This document shows, piece after piece, positions 1 through 7,552 of a stretch of 18,595 nt of DNA; position 1 is the stretch's first letter; every line of letters starts with the position of its first letter. The notes under the pieces are model-generated. The model ran no database searches and had not been told where the DNA came from. It saw nothing but the letters and a program-made list of their open reading frames with translations. Made by a program: the position numbers and the translations under genes. This stretch comes from DATBMY01 sp036554605 (lineage in GTDB: Bacteria; Acidobacteriota; Blastocatellia; UBA7656), in contig DATBMY010000088.1 in the NCBI GenBank assembly GCA_036554605.1, positions 1 to 18,595 of the forward strand, given 5' to 3'.

Positions 1-865
1 TGATGCCGCCCGCAAGCAGCGTCGCCAGGCTCCGCGTGAATTGCGCTATAGTCAACTGGCGGACCGTCTCGCCCGCCACCGGCATCTTAACTATCCAACT
101 GTCGATCTTATATCGCCCATTCGGAGTGCGCCGCCAGAAAAACAGGAAAACAAACGCGCCGATTATCGACGGGACCAGCCACATCAGGTTGCTGCTTATG
201 AACTCGCTCGTGCTGACGACGGCGATGGTGATGCTCGGCAATTCCTGCGCGCCCACGCCGCCATACAGCTTCATGAACTGGGGTATGACGTAGGTCGAAA
301 GTACAATCACCAGGAAAATGGACGCGGTAACAAGGACGGCCGGATAGGCGAGCGATTTTTTTATCTTGCGACGCGCTTCGGTGATCGTCTTCTGGAAGCT
401 GACATATCTGAGCAATACCTCGTCGAGCGAGCCGGAGCGTTCGCCCGCGAGTATCGACGCGATGTAGATGCGGGGGAAGGCGTCGCCCTGAGCGGCGAAG
501 GCTTGCGACAGCGCGTGCCCGCTTCGAATCTTGTCCTCAACATCTTCGAGTATGAGCCGCAGCCGCTCGTTCGGCACGCGCTTTCTGAGTATCCCGATGG
601 CCTGTAGTATAGGAAGCCCCGCGCGCAGCAGCGCCGAAAGCTGCTGGTTGAATAAGAGAAAGTCTTCGGTCTTTATCTTCCGGACATGCTGCTCTCCGCC
701 GCCGAGCGCGCGCCGCACGCCGGCCCTGCCCGATGCGGCGACAGAGAATATGCGGTAGCCTTCGCGCTCGAGCTTCGACCGCAGATCGCGCTCGCCCGTT
801 GCCTCAATCGTGCGCGTTACGACCTCTCCGGTCGGGGTGCCTAAGCGGCAAGTATATTCGGCCAT
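1..865 (-). CDS. GspF/PilC-family inner-membrane platform protein (C-terminus off window)
   Basis: The reading frame is open from the ATG at 865 to the window edge, 288 codons. Family role: a polytopic inner-membrane platform that couples the assembly ATPase to pseudopilus or pilus growth in type II secretion or type IV pili. The product starts MAEYTCRLGTPTGEVV, followed by a conserved FNQQLSALLRAGLPI segment (about residues 70-85) that opens the first T2SSF domain. A hydrophobic helix follows at about 165-190 (YPAVLVTASIFLVIVLS), then another before the second repeat (NLMWLVPSIIGAFVFLFFW). The second domain begins near YKIDSWIVKMPVAG and reaches QFTRSLATLLAGGI at the edge. The usual length is about 400 residues, so roughly 110 are missing. 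No GspE/PilB/PilT gene is visible on the upstream side, so type II secretion and type IV pilus cannot be told apart. The Shine-Dalgarno signal is weak. Confidence 0.9.
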   Translation of the reverse strand, partial: MAEYTCRLGTPTGEVVTRTIEATGERDLRSKLEREGYRIFSVAASGRAGVRRALGGGEQHVRKIKTEDFLLFNQQLSALLRAGLPILQAIGILRKRVPNERLRLILEDVEDKIRSGHALSQAFAAQGDAFPRIYIASILAGERSGSLDEVLLRYVSFQKTITEARRKIKKSLAYPAVLVTASIFLVIVLSTYVIPQFMKLYGGVGAQELPSITIAVVSTSEFISSNLMWLVPSIIGAFVFLFFWRRTPNGRYKIDSWIVKMPVAGETVRQLTIAQFTRSLATLLAGGI

Positions 866-1062
866 AAGGTTGAACCTGAATTAGTACCCGGCTCGCAAAG
901 CCGGTAGCGTGAGTGTCCGGGGCTGTATGCGATCAAGGGAAATCTTAGCACAACTCCAAAGCGGGAAACCACGCAATTAATTCTTCTTTTTCTCTCGGCA
1001 AGTTGCTTACACGCCCGGCGCCGGGGAAGGTTTCAAAAGAGCCCGCCCCTCTTCACGGCGAG
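866..1062. other. Intergenic leader of the GspF/PilC gene with a small hairpin
   Basis: This gap holds no convincing gene. Next to the start codon there is an 11-bp palindrome (AGGTTGAACCT, 867-877). A 6-bp stem follows (CCGGCT 888-893, AGCCGG 899-904) with a five-base loop. On the minus strand both lie in the 5' leader of the GspF/PilC gene. A GC-rich tract is found at 1010-1060, after the stop of the TPR-thioredoxin gene. No clear T-tract terminator or -35/-10 pair was found. Confidence 0.4.
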
Positions 1063-3243
1063 CTATCTGCGGGCCGAGTCCGGCGTTCGCAAAGCCTCTA
1101 TGCGCCAGCTAAATTCCTCTGTAAGCCTCTCGGTCCATCCCTCTTTTATGTACGCTTTGCGGCCGCTCTGATCTATAAACCACGTGGTTGGAAAACTGTA
1201 TATTCCCATCTTGCTCACGTAGCCGTCGTCGATGAGCACCTTGAAATCGTACTTGTTCTCCTTCATGTAATTGCGCGCCGTATCAAGGCTGTCGTCGTTG
1301 TTGATCGTCAGAATCAGCACGTCCGGGTCATTCTTATATCGCTCGTGCAGCTTCTGAAACTCCGGCATCTCTTTCACGCACCACCCGCACCATACGCCCC
1401 AGTAATTGATCACGGCGATCTTGCCCTTCAAGCTCTCGCTCGATAGCTCGGCGCCGTCTAACGTCTTCAGCTTGAATGCGCCCATCGGCTCCGGCTCCGC
1501 TATGCGCTCGGCTACAACGCGCTGCTTTCTGAGGGCGCTCTCTTTTTCGCGTATCCCGGCCAGATACTCGTCGTAGCCGTCGAGCTTGCCCTTGCGAGCC
1601 AGATATAGATCTTTAAGCGCCTTCATATTCGGGTTCTCGCCCGGATACTGGATGCTTATGCCCTTTATATAAAACTCCTCGGCCTTGTCGAGCGCCTTCT
1701 TCGCTTCATAAACCTGGCCGGCGTGATAGGTGTTTTGCACGCTTTCAGGATTTGCCGCGTGCGCCAGCAATAACTCTTTTTCGGCGTCGTCAAGGCGGCC
1801 TTCGTTGAAGAATATCCACCCGAGCGCGTCCTGCATCTGCGCCGCGGCCCGCGACCGCGCCTTCTCGTAGCTGGACTCGGTCTCGTAGAACCTGCGCTGC
1901 TGTTCCACTCTCTTCAGGGCCGCCTCTATGCCGTCGCGCGCAATCTTTTCGGCCTCCCTGAAATGCTTCTTGCGTTTGGCGAGCGCAAGCGCCCCCTCGC
2001 CGTAGCTGATATGCGGGTTCCATTTGTCGTACTTCACCATCCCGTTGACTATCTCTAGCAATTCGCCGTCGCTCGTCTCCGCGTCGTCCCTGACCAGAAA
2101 GAAGAGGTCCATATAAGCGCCGCCGAGCAGAGACTTGTTGGGATGGTGCGGGTACTTTATGAAGTCCCTGAGCATCTTTGCGTATGGAGCCTTTTGCTTC
2201 GGGTCTTTTATCCCAGCTTGCCCTAATTGCTCCCTGAAGGCGCGGTAGCGGTTCACCAGCACCCACTGGGACTGCGGGCTCGCGGGCGACTGGCGCAATA
2301 CCTGCTCTTCAAGCTCCTTCTGTTTGTCCTTCAGCTTCAACGCGCCGTACTGCCGGCTTACCTCATAGATTGCGCTCGTCGACTGCGGGCGGTTCTTCAT
2401 CAACGCAATGATGTCGGCTTCGATCTCGGCTCTCTTCTTTTCGAAGCTCACGTCCTGCAAAGCCATGACCGATTGCCAGTACTCCCTGTGAACCGTGACC
2501 GAATCGGGCGCGAGCGCCGCGGCCCTCTTCAACAGCGGGTATGCTTCGGCGTTTCGTTTATTGAATCTCAGGAACATGCCCGGCAGGTAATGCGCGTTGA
2601 GATTTGATGGGTCTGCGGCGCGCGCCTCCGCATACGCCTTGTAAGCCTCCTCTTTTTTGGCGGCCTCCTTTGCGAGCGAAAAAAGCGCCGCCGCCCTGAC
2701 CGCCATAAGCTCGCCCGCGTTCTTGACCTTTGCCCGGCTGGCCTCGACAAACTCGACGGCTTCCTGTCGCTTGCCGTGCCGCCTGAGCATTTCGGCCTTT
2801 AGCCATAGAGCGTCCGCGTTACCCGGCATTGCGGCGAGCGCCCTTTCACTTGCCGCGATGGCTTTTTCGCCGCGCTCATTCTCAGCAATCGCGTCGTTAG
2901 CGGTCACGGCCGCGGCCGTCGCAAAGTGCGCCCAGCCGTCCGACGGGTCTTTCGCGATCATCTTCTCCGCTATCTCTATCGCCTCTTTCTTATCATCCTC
3001 GGTCGCCATGTTCATAGCGAGCATGCTCATCACGAGCCATGCCTTCAGCTCGGTCGATTCCGGGAATTGAGCCGCGAGCTTTTTGCCCGTCTCGACCGCG
3101 CCCTCGTGATCAAGAGCGAAATACATCGAGCGAACCCTGGAAGCGGCTTCCCCGGCCGTTTTGACGCCGTTCTGAGCCAGCGTCCCGGTCGTCAGCGTAA
3201 CAAGGCATATAAGCAGGATTATGATGCGATGGACCTTTTTCAT
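1063..3243 (-). CDS. Secreted TPR protein with C-terminal TlpA-like thioredoxin domain
   Basis: 726 residues. The N-terminus (MKKVHRIIILLICLVTLTTG) is a Sec signal peptide ending near residue 23, so the protein is probably periplasmic. Residues about 30-570 are helical with Ala-rich tetratricopeptide-like repeats, for example the segments around DPSDGWAHFATAAAV and AMPGNADALWLKAEMLRR. A linker leads to a thioredoxin fold at about 590-720. It has the redox motif WCGWC (Cys619 and Cys622) followed by VKEMPEF, and a cis-proline motif SFPTTWFID (Pro685). TlpA/ResA-type domains reduce or exchange thiols in the periplasm, and the TPRs may recruit a client protein. The usual motif is WCxPC, so Trp in place of Pro is a variation. 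The start has a GAGG about 9 nt upstream. The gene lies 93 bp beyond the MNIO cluster and may have its own promoter. Confidence 0.88.
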   Translation of the reverse strand: MKKVHRIIILLICLVTLTTGTLAQNGVKTAGEAASRVRSMYFALDHEGAVETGKKLAAQFPESTELKAWLVMSMLAMNMATEDDKKEAIEIAEKMIAKDPSDGWAHFATAAAVTANDAIAENERGEKAIAASERALAAMPGNADALWLKAEMLRRHGKRQEAVEFVEASRAKVKNAGELMAVRAAALFSLAKEAAKKEEAYKAYAEARAADPSNLNAHYLPGMFLRFNKRNAEAYPLLKRAAALAPDSVTVHREYWQSVMALQDVSFEKKRAEIEADIIALMKNRPQSTSAIYEVSRQYGALKLKDKQKELEEQVLRQSPASPQSQWVLVNRYRAFREQLGQAGIKDPKQKAPYAKMLRDFIKYPHHPNKSLLGGAYMDLFFLVRDDAETSDGELLEIVNGMVKYDKWNPHISYGEGALALAKRKKHFREAEKIARDGIEAALKRVEQQRRFYETESSYEKARSRAAAQMQDALGWIFFNEGRLDDAEKELLLAHAANPESVQNTYHAGQVYEAKKALDKAEEFYIKGISIQYPGENPNMKALKDLYLARKGKLDGYDEYLAGIREKESALRKQRVVAERIAEPEPMGAFKLKTLDGAELSSESLKGKIAVINYWGVWCGWCVKEMPEFQKLHERYKNDPDVLILTINNDDSLDTARNYMKENKYDFKVLIDDGYVSKMGIYSFPTTWFIDQSGRKAYIKEGWTERLTEEFSWRIEALRTPDSARR

Positions 3244-3316
3244 TTGTCACTACCTCTTTCGGCCGGATTGAAACACCGAGGCGTTGATAAGAGCTGCCGG
3301 GACTGCGAGCGGGCAA

Positions 3317-3322
3317 ATTATA
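3317..3322 (-). promoter_or_regulatory. Candidate -10 box (TATAAT) upstream of the TPR-thioredoxin gene
   Basis: The minus strand reads TATAAT here, directly preceded by CATAA. It lies between the stop of the HvfC-like gene (3337) and the start at 3243, which would give a leader of about 65 nt. No good -35 hexamer is present at 16-18 bp spacing, so this is a candidate from the -10 match alone. Confidence 0.3.
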
Positions 3323-3336
3323 TTATGAAAGTCAGG

Positions 3337-3813
3337 TTAACTCCATAGCCTGATCCAGCGCTCGCCTAAACCGGGGAGCCGGAATGCGATGATTGCGCGA
3401 GGCGGGTTTCTGGAAAAGATGGTGCCGAAGTAGAGCCGGCGCTCGGTGATGCGCCCGTCACGGATGCGGTGGCGCGCGTCGAACGCAAGGATCTCCAAAC
3501 GTGCCTGTTCCGGCAGCAGCCCTTGCTTTTCAAGCGCGCTCGCGAAGGCGCGGCCGTCGGCCATCGGCCCCGCCCGCGGAAGCGGCGCGCTCATCGCATA
3601 CCTTCTGAACTGTTCTTGATAATCATGTCCGAGCGCGCCCGCGAGCCGGGGCCAGCTTTGAGCTACCGCGCGCGCGCGTTTACTGAGAAGCGCGCCGGCC
3701 GCTTCGCGCAAGCGAAAAAGATCGAACCCTTCAATCGCGGGGTCGGCGGCGGCGAGCGCGCCGACGAGCGCGGCTTGAGCTTGATTGATGCGGTTACGCG
3801 CAGGTTCTGACAT
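3337..3813 (-). CDS. HvfC/DUF2063-like (SCO6045-type) partner protein of the DUF692 enzyme
   Basis: 158 residues from the ATG at 3813, chosen because GGGAGAG stands just upstream and because this start overlaps the end of the DUF692 gene by 20 bp. A longer frame to 3912 would run deep into that gene. The N-terminal half is helical (NRINQAQAALVGALAAADP). It is followed by a conserved stretch, WPRLAGALGHDYQEQFRRYA, then LPRAGPMADGRAFASAL and ARLEILAFDARHR, which resembles the C-terminal part of partner proteins encoded beside DUF692 genes. In characterised MNIO systems the partner (MbnC, HvfC) helps bind the precursor peptide, so a substrate-recognition role is inferred here. At 158 residues it is shorter than typical HvfC proteins of roughly 250 residues. 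The C-terminus (RAIIAFRLPGLGERWIRLWS) looks like a short beta unit. Confidence 0.7.
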   Translation of the reverse strand: MSEPARNRINQAQAALVGALAAADPAIEGFDLFRLREAAGALLSKRARAVAQSWPRLAGALGHDYQEQFRRYAMSAPLPRAGPMADGRAFASALEKQGLLPEQARLEILAFDARHRIRDGRITERRLYFGTIFSRNPPRAIIAFRLPGLGERWIRLWS

Positions 3814-4657
3814 AACTCTCCCGTCGTCGAGCGCCCCTATAGACCGCATCAGCGATTGCATCAAGCTCCAGGGCAAGCTCCGTTTCATCGGGGAAGTGGT
3901 CGTCGCGCTCAAGCATCACTCCCGGCAGCGGCGCGAGAGCCGAAAGCTCCTCAAGCAGATTGAGCGCGCCCTCGGGAATGGCGTGCGCGTGAGTGTCGTG
4001 ATAGAGCCCGCGCCTAGTTATTCCGCCCGCGATGTGGACATAAGCGAGCCGTTCGAGCGGGACCCGTCGCAGAAAATCGATTGCGTCCCACGCGTGATTT
4101 CGCGCATTTGCATAGAGGTTCGACACGTCGAGCAGCAGCATCGTATCTGTGCGCTCAAGCGCCTCGGAGATAAATGTGGCCTCGTCCATTTCGGCGGCGG
4201 GCCATTCGAAAAGCGACGCGATGTTTTCGAGCGCAAGCGGCACGGGAAGCGCGGCCTTTGCCGCCAGCACGTTTTCGACGAGGATATCGAGCGACTCGCG
4301 AGTCCGCTCTAAAGGAAGAAGGTGGCCCGACTCCATACCGCCCGCGCGAACAAATGCCATGTGCTCGCTCACGAATGGAGCATTTAATCTCTCGCTGATT
4401 CTCGCAAGCCTCGCGAGTCTTCGCGGGTCGGGCAGTTGCGCGCCGCCGAGCGAAAGCGTCACGCCGTGCGCGATGACCTGCGCGCCGCGCTCGCGCAGCC
4501 GCTCGATTGCGCGCGGCACAGACTCGGGCGAGATGTTTTCGGCGACGACCTCTATAAAACCTAAGCCGGCGCGCCTCTCGATTGAGTGCGCAAGCTCCGG
4601 CCGCCACCCTATGCCGCGGCCCAGATCAATTCTTTTCGCGCCTCTTTCATCCATCAT
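3794..4657 (-). CDS. DUF692/MNIO-family multinuclear iron enzyme
   Basis: 287 residues from the ATG at 4657. This ATG overlaps the stop of the upstream gene as ATGA; a second ATG follows immediately at 4654. The protein is a TIM-barrel of the DUF692 (MbnB/HvfB-like) family, whose members use two or three iron ions to oxidise cysteines or other residues in ribosomal peptides. The opening GRGIGWRPEL is typical. Candidate metal ligands, by family analogy, are His64 (VIAHGV), Glu98 and His99 (VSEHMAF), Glu144 and Asn145 (LALENIA), Asp177 and Asn180 (LLLDVSNLY), His208 (YVHIAGG), Asp221 and His223 (DTHAH) and Glu250 (VMLERD). The set looks complete, so the enzyme is probably active. Its neighbours are a Cys/Gly-tailed membrane protein upstream and an HvfC-like partner downstream, both overlapping, which suggests that the tail is the substrate. 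Confidence 0.93.
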   Translation of the reverse strand: MMDERGAKRIDLGRGIGWRPELAHSIERRAGLGFIEVVAENISPESVPRAIERLRERGAQVIAHGVTLSLGGAQLPDPRRLARLARISERLNAPFVSEHMAFVRAGGMESGHLLPLERTRESLDILVENVLAAKAALPVPLALENIASLFEWPAAEMDEATFISEALERTDTMLLLDVSNLYANARNHAWDAIDFLRRVPLERLAYVHIAGGITRRGLYHDTHAHAIPEGALNLLEELSALAPLPGVMLERDDHFPDETELALELDAIADAVYRGARRRESYVRTCA

Positions 4658-5556
4658 CCGCCGCACCCCCCGCAGCCGCCCCCGCACCCGCCTCCGCACC
4701 CGCTGCTGCAGGATGAGCCGCCGCAGGACATGGCGCCGCTCGTCGAAGGGGGCGACGAATTAAGCGTGCGCTTAAGGTCCGACCACCCGCCGTCTTGAAA
4801 AGCGAGAGCCTCGACCCCGAACAGGCCCAGCGCAAGCGCCACGTCGGTCCCGGCGAGCCTTTGTGGGTGCGTGCGCGCGGTAGCATGCAGCGCCGCGTTC
4901 TCTTCTCTGAGCTGATCGAGCGCCCTGTCGCCCAATCTCGTGCGGTGAGGCCGCCTGCCGATGACCAGCGCTATGATCGCCGCAAGCCCCAGCAGCATGA
5001 TCAGAAATCCCACGGGCCGGTCGCGCGAGATACCGATGTAAATCTTAATCAGGCCAAAAGCCATCACCGCCAGAAATATCATCCAGATTCTAAGCTTGAA
5101 TCGCCGCGCATCGGCGCCGGAGACAATAAGGCCGGATCTCTCAAGTCGCGGGCGTACATGCTCGGCAGCCGGGAGCGCGCTCGCCCTTATTCCGTGTACG
5201 TTATCCAAGTGGCCCGGCACAATGGCCTGCACTACAGCCGCCTCGATCGGGTGGGCGCCCGGCGGCAGGCCGCCCTTGATACTAAGCGTGTTCTTCTGCG
5301 ATGAGACCGCCAGAGTCTTATTCTGGACCAGCATCGCGATTGCCGTATCGACCGCGCGCACGGGGCCGCCGCGCAGGTAAGCCGCCTCGTAAGCATCGAC
5401 CGTGATGCGCCGCATCGCGAGCGACTCGGCCGCCCTGAGCGATTGCCGCCTCACAATCCATGCTATGGCCGAGGCGGCAAGTAATATGATGATGTAGAGT
5501 TTCAGGAATTCGGGGCCGGGCAGGTCGAACGGGTTTATTTGATAAGCGAAGCTCAT
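4654..5556 (-). CDS. TIGR04222-type membrane protein with C-terminal Gly/Cys-rich tail (candidate MNIO substrate)
   Basis: 300 residues. The ATG at 5556 has AGGAG 8 nt upstream (5565-5569) and is preferred over the GTG at 5565. The N-terminus fits the TIGR04222 pattern: LPGPEFLKLYIIILL with membrane helix 1 (about 17-35), then VDAYEAAYLRGGPVRAVDTA (53-72). A soluble domain follows, then helices at about 156-175 and 182-200 flanking RDRPVGFL, and then RTRLGDRALDQLR. The last 25 residues are almost only Gly, Cys and Ser. Cysteines lie at 278, 283, 287, 291, 295 and 298, three of the gaps being three residues, and the protein ends CGG. The domain has no known biochemical function. Because the gene overlaps a DUF692 gene, the tail is inferred to be modified or to bind metal. 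Which side of the membrane it faces was not determined. Confidence 0.85.
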   Translation of the reverse strand: MSFAYQINPFDLPGPEFLKLYIIILLAASAIAWIVRRQSLRAAESLAMRRITVDAYEAAYLRGGPVRAVDTAIAMLVQNKTLAVSSQKNTLSIKGGLPPGAHPIEAAVVQAIVPGHLDNVHGIRASALPAAEHVRPRLERSGLIVSGADARRFKLRIWMIFLAVMAFGLIKIYIGISRDRPVGFLIMLLGLAAIIALVIGRRPHRTRLGDRALDQLREENAALHATARTHPQRLAGTDVALALGLFGVEALAFQDGGWSDLKRTLNSSPPSTSGAMSCGGSSCSSGCGGGCGGGCGGCGG

Positions 5557-5561
5557 ACTTA

Positions 5562-6302
5562 TCACTCCTGTCGGCGAACAATCTCAATGACCTTATCGAT
5601 AGACCGAAGCGCGCGGTCATAAAGCGTCGAGAGATTCTCGATCACTGGCTCTTCGCGCCTGAGGGCGGCAAGCTCGGCCAGCGCCTCGGCGTCGAGGTCG
5701 AATGCCGCGGCCGCGTCTCTCAGGACGGCCGCTGTCGTAGAGTCTGACGGCTCATCTTTGCCCGCGAGCCGTAGCAGGGCCGAAAGCTCTACCTTGAGAG
5801 GCACCGCGGCATCCGAGAGCGCCCCGGCAAGCGTCCTCGGGTCGTCGAAGCCCGAGACGTAGCGCCGCCTGAGCCTGAGCGCGAGATTAGTAAGCGATTG
5901 CTCGATGCGAAGCCGCGCTTGTGCGGGGGTGACTTCGATTGAATCAAACAGGTTGTCGCCCGCCAGCAGAATGTTATGCGACTTTATATCCAGCAGCTTC
6001 GTCGGAAACATTTCAGCGAGCCGCGCAACCTCGGAAGCATTCACTATGAAAGGCTCCAGGCGCACGGCCCGCCAGGCGCTTCGCAATACCGGCGCAATCT
6101 TGGCGAGCGACTCGACCGATGTATCCTTGAGGATCAGGGCGATATTTATATCGCTTTTGCCCGGACGATAGCGGCCGCGCGCCAGCCCCCCATAAAGCAC
6201 CAGTCCCGCGAGATTCGCCTCAGCCGCGCTCAACAACTCGTCGCGAAACCGCGCTATCGCGGCGCGAATCTCCGGCGGCGCATTAAGCTCTTCAGTTTTC
6301 AT
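5562..6302 (-). CDS. Nucleotidyltransferase-fold protein with degenerate active site
   Basis: 246 residues from the ATG at 6302; a TTG at 6338 would add 12 residues but has no ribosome site. Residues about 30-100 match the minimal nucleotidyltransferase (Pol-beta-like) fold: GLVLYGGLARGRY, then KSDINIALI. Active members have a Gly-Ser or Gly-Gly turn and then D-x-D. Here the pair is Asp51 and Asn53, so the second carboxylate is lost, and the later strand reads RLEPFIV. The C-terminal half is helical and rich in Ala and Leu (DPRTLAGALSDAAVPLKVEL), like the helical domains following KNTase-type cores. Catalysis is therefore uncertain; nucleotide binding or a structural role is possible. Its stop overlaps the GTG upstream of the TIGR04222 gene, so translation is likely coupled, but its role in an MNIO pathway is unknown. 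Confidence 0.75.
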   Translation of the reverse strand: MKTEELNAPPEIRAAIARFRDELLSAAEANLAGLVLYGGLARGRYRPGKSDINIALILKDTSVESLAKIAPVLRSAWRAVRLEPFIVNASEVARLAEMFPTKLLDIKSHNILLAGDNLFDSIEVTPAQARLRIEQSLTNLALRLRRRYVSGFDDPRTLAGALSDAAVPLKVELSALLRLAGKDEPSDSTTAAVLRDAAAAFDLDAEALAELAALRREEPVIENLSTLYDRALRSIDKVIEIVRRQE

Positions 6303-6365
6303 AGGAGTTTCACAGGCGTGACGGGCGACGAGCGGCAAGAGAGCTGCTTATAAGCGTTCCTTTTT

Positions 6366-6384
6366 GTCACTCGTCACTTGTCAC
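6366..6384. repeat. Period-7 intergenic repeat (GTCACTY)
   Basis: The plus strand reads GTCACTC, GTCACTT, GTCAC in direct succession, an exact 7-bp period. It lies in the 86-bp gap between the nucleotidyltransferase-fold gene and the beta-propeller gene. The same GTCACTT unit recurs at 18450-18468 and, inverted, at 18364-18377. Confidence 0.8.
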
Positions 6385-6388
6385 GGTT

Positions 6389-7345
6389 TTATTCAAGCGG
6401 CACGAACCTGAGCGCGCCGCCGTAGTTCTCGTCATCGGTGCCGAAAAAAAGCTCCCTCGCTTTGCCCGGCGAGTGTCGAACGGCGAGGCTTTCAACTTTG
6501 AAACCGTCGAGCGTGGCCAGATCGCGGGGGACGCGGTAAATCTCTATCGTGATGAGGCCGCGCGCTTCTCTAATCCGGCCGGCCTCACGGATGCGGCTGC
6601 GGAAGGGGCCGTTGTCATCATCGGGGTCGAATGCCGACGAGATATATATGCGCCCGCGGTCGTCAACTTCTATCGCGCTGACGGGCCTCCTCATCGGGCC
6701 GCTGAAGCCTACGCTTCTATAGACCCTATGGCGCACACGGCCGACCCGTAGCGGCTCGACTTGAAGCTCGGCATACTGGACCTTTGTAGATAGCTGATGG
6801 TCGGCCCTCTCCGCGAAAAGCAACACGAGCCGTTCGCTGACGCGCGCGACCGCCATGCCTTCGATATTAGTTACCGGCACCGGCCAGTTTATAAAAGAGA
6901 TTATCTTGAGATCATCCCCATCAAGCTCGGCCAAAAAGATGCGGTTGAATCTTTTGCCTTCGTGAGTATCTTCCCCGCTTTCGCCGAGCAGGAAGTAGCG
7001 CGTTCCAGGCACGCGCGCGATGCTTTCCAGATCGCCGCTCGCGCCCAAAGGCTCGGGCCACTTCACATCGAGCGGCTTCCAGGTCACCCCATTGCCCGAA
7101 GAGGGCAGCCAGACCAGACTTGCGCGGGGCAGAGAGATCTCCTCGGGGTTTTTCGCGTCGTGCAGGGCGAGAAAGGTATCGCCCTCGACCCAGGCGAGCC
7201 CGCTCAGATCAGGCAGGCTGGTCGCCGCGCGCTTTGATTGAGCGGCCATGCGCGCGCCGGGGCTTGCCGTCAAAAGCATGGCAAACAGCACGCATAGCAC
7301 CACACTTTGCGAACTATACAGGCTGCGCGACTTGTTCAATTCCAT
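6389..7345 (-). CDS. Secreted beta-propeller-like protein (esterase-like phytase / SdiA-regulated type)
   Basis: 318 residues. After a short polar start, a hydrophobic run (VVLCVLFAMLLTASPGARMAA) forms a signal peptide, so export is likely. The mature part opens with LPDLSGLAWVEGDTFLALHD. It continues with GDLESIARVPGTRYFLLGES, NIEGMAVA and ISAIEVD-like blades (PVSAIEVDDRGRIYISSAF), ending ARELFFGTDDENYGGALRF. This pattern of D-x-S/E-G followed by a short beta blade is typical of esterase-like phytase or SdiA-regulated propellers. The substrate is unknown and I would not claim phytase activity. The start codon follows the stop of a small ORF by six bases, so the two may be co-translated. The Shine-Dalgarno signal is weak (AGAAAG). 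Confidence 0.7.
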   Translation of the reverse strand: MELNKSRSLYSSQSVVLCVLFAMLLTASPGARMAAQSKRAATSLPDLSGLAWVEGDTFLALHDAKNPEEISLPRASLVWLPSSGNGVTWKPLDVKWPEPLGASGDLESIARVPGTRYFLLGESGEDTHEGKRFNRIFLAELDGDDLKIISFINWPVPVTNIEGMAVARVSERLVLLFAERADHQLSTKVQYAELQVEPLRVGRVRHRVYRSVGFSGPMRRPVSAIEVDDRGRIYISSAFDPDDDNGPFRSRIREAGRIREARGLITIEIYRVPRDLATLDGFKVESLAVRHSPGKARELFFGTDDENYGGALRFVPLE

Positions 7346-7351
7346 GACTTT

Positions 7352-7489
7352 CTAGAGGGTGCCGGGCCGGTCCTCTGCCGGCATGATGTTTTCGGCGTCC
7401 GGCTCGGGCTTGTGCTCTACTTCCGGCACGGGATGTTCGGCGGTTTCGGGTTCCTCAGTTGGCTGCGAATCGACCGGTTCTTTATCCAT
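7352..7489 (-). CDS. Small acidic proline-rich ORF, hypothetical
   Basis: 45 residues beginning MDKEPVDSQPTEEPETAEHP and ending PAEDRPGTL. It is made mostly of Glu, Pro and Asp, with no hydrophobic segment, no cysteine and a central His-Lys pair; it is probably disordered. About two thirds of third codon positions are G or C, compatible with coding, but the ORF is short and its ribosome site is poor (AGGT abuts the start). It ends six bases before the propeller gene on the same strand. It could be a leader peptide, a small protein or a chance ORF. I do not recognise a family. Confidence 0.4.
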   Translation of the reverse strand: MDKEPVDSQPTEEPETAEHPVPEVEHKPEPDAENIMPAEDRPGTL

Positions 7490-7552
7490 ACCTGATTGAT
7501 ACGATGAGCAAGTGAGGAAGTCAACTGCGCGATGTGAATTCCGGGGCGCAAG

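Noticed and set aside
881..930. GCAAAGCCGGTAGC, similar to parts of the c-di-GMP-I (GEMM) riboswitch
   Set aside because: The upstream conserved stem and the receptor loop are missing, and the match is on the strand opposite to the neighbouring genes.
945..951. TTAGCAC, one arm start of a CIRCE-like operator
   Set aside because: The next bases are AACTCC and no GAGTGCTAA follows at the right spacing, so it is a chance match.
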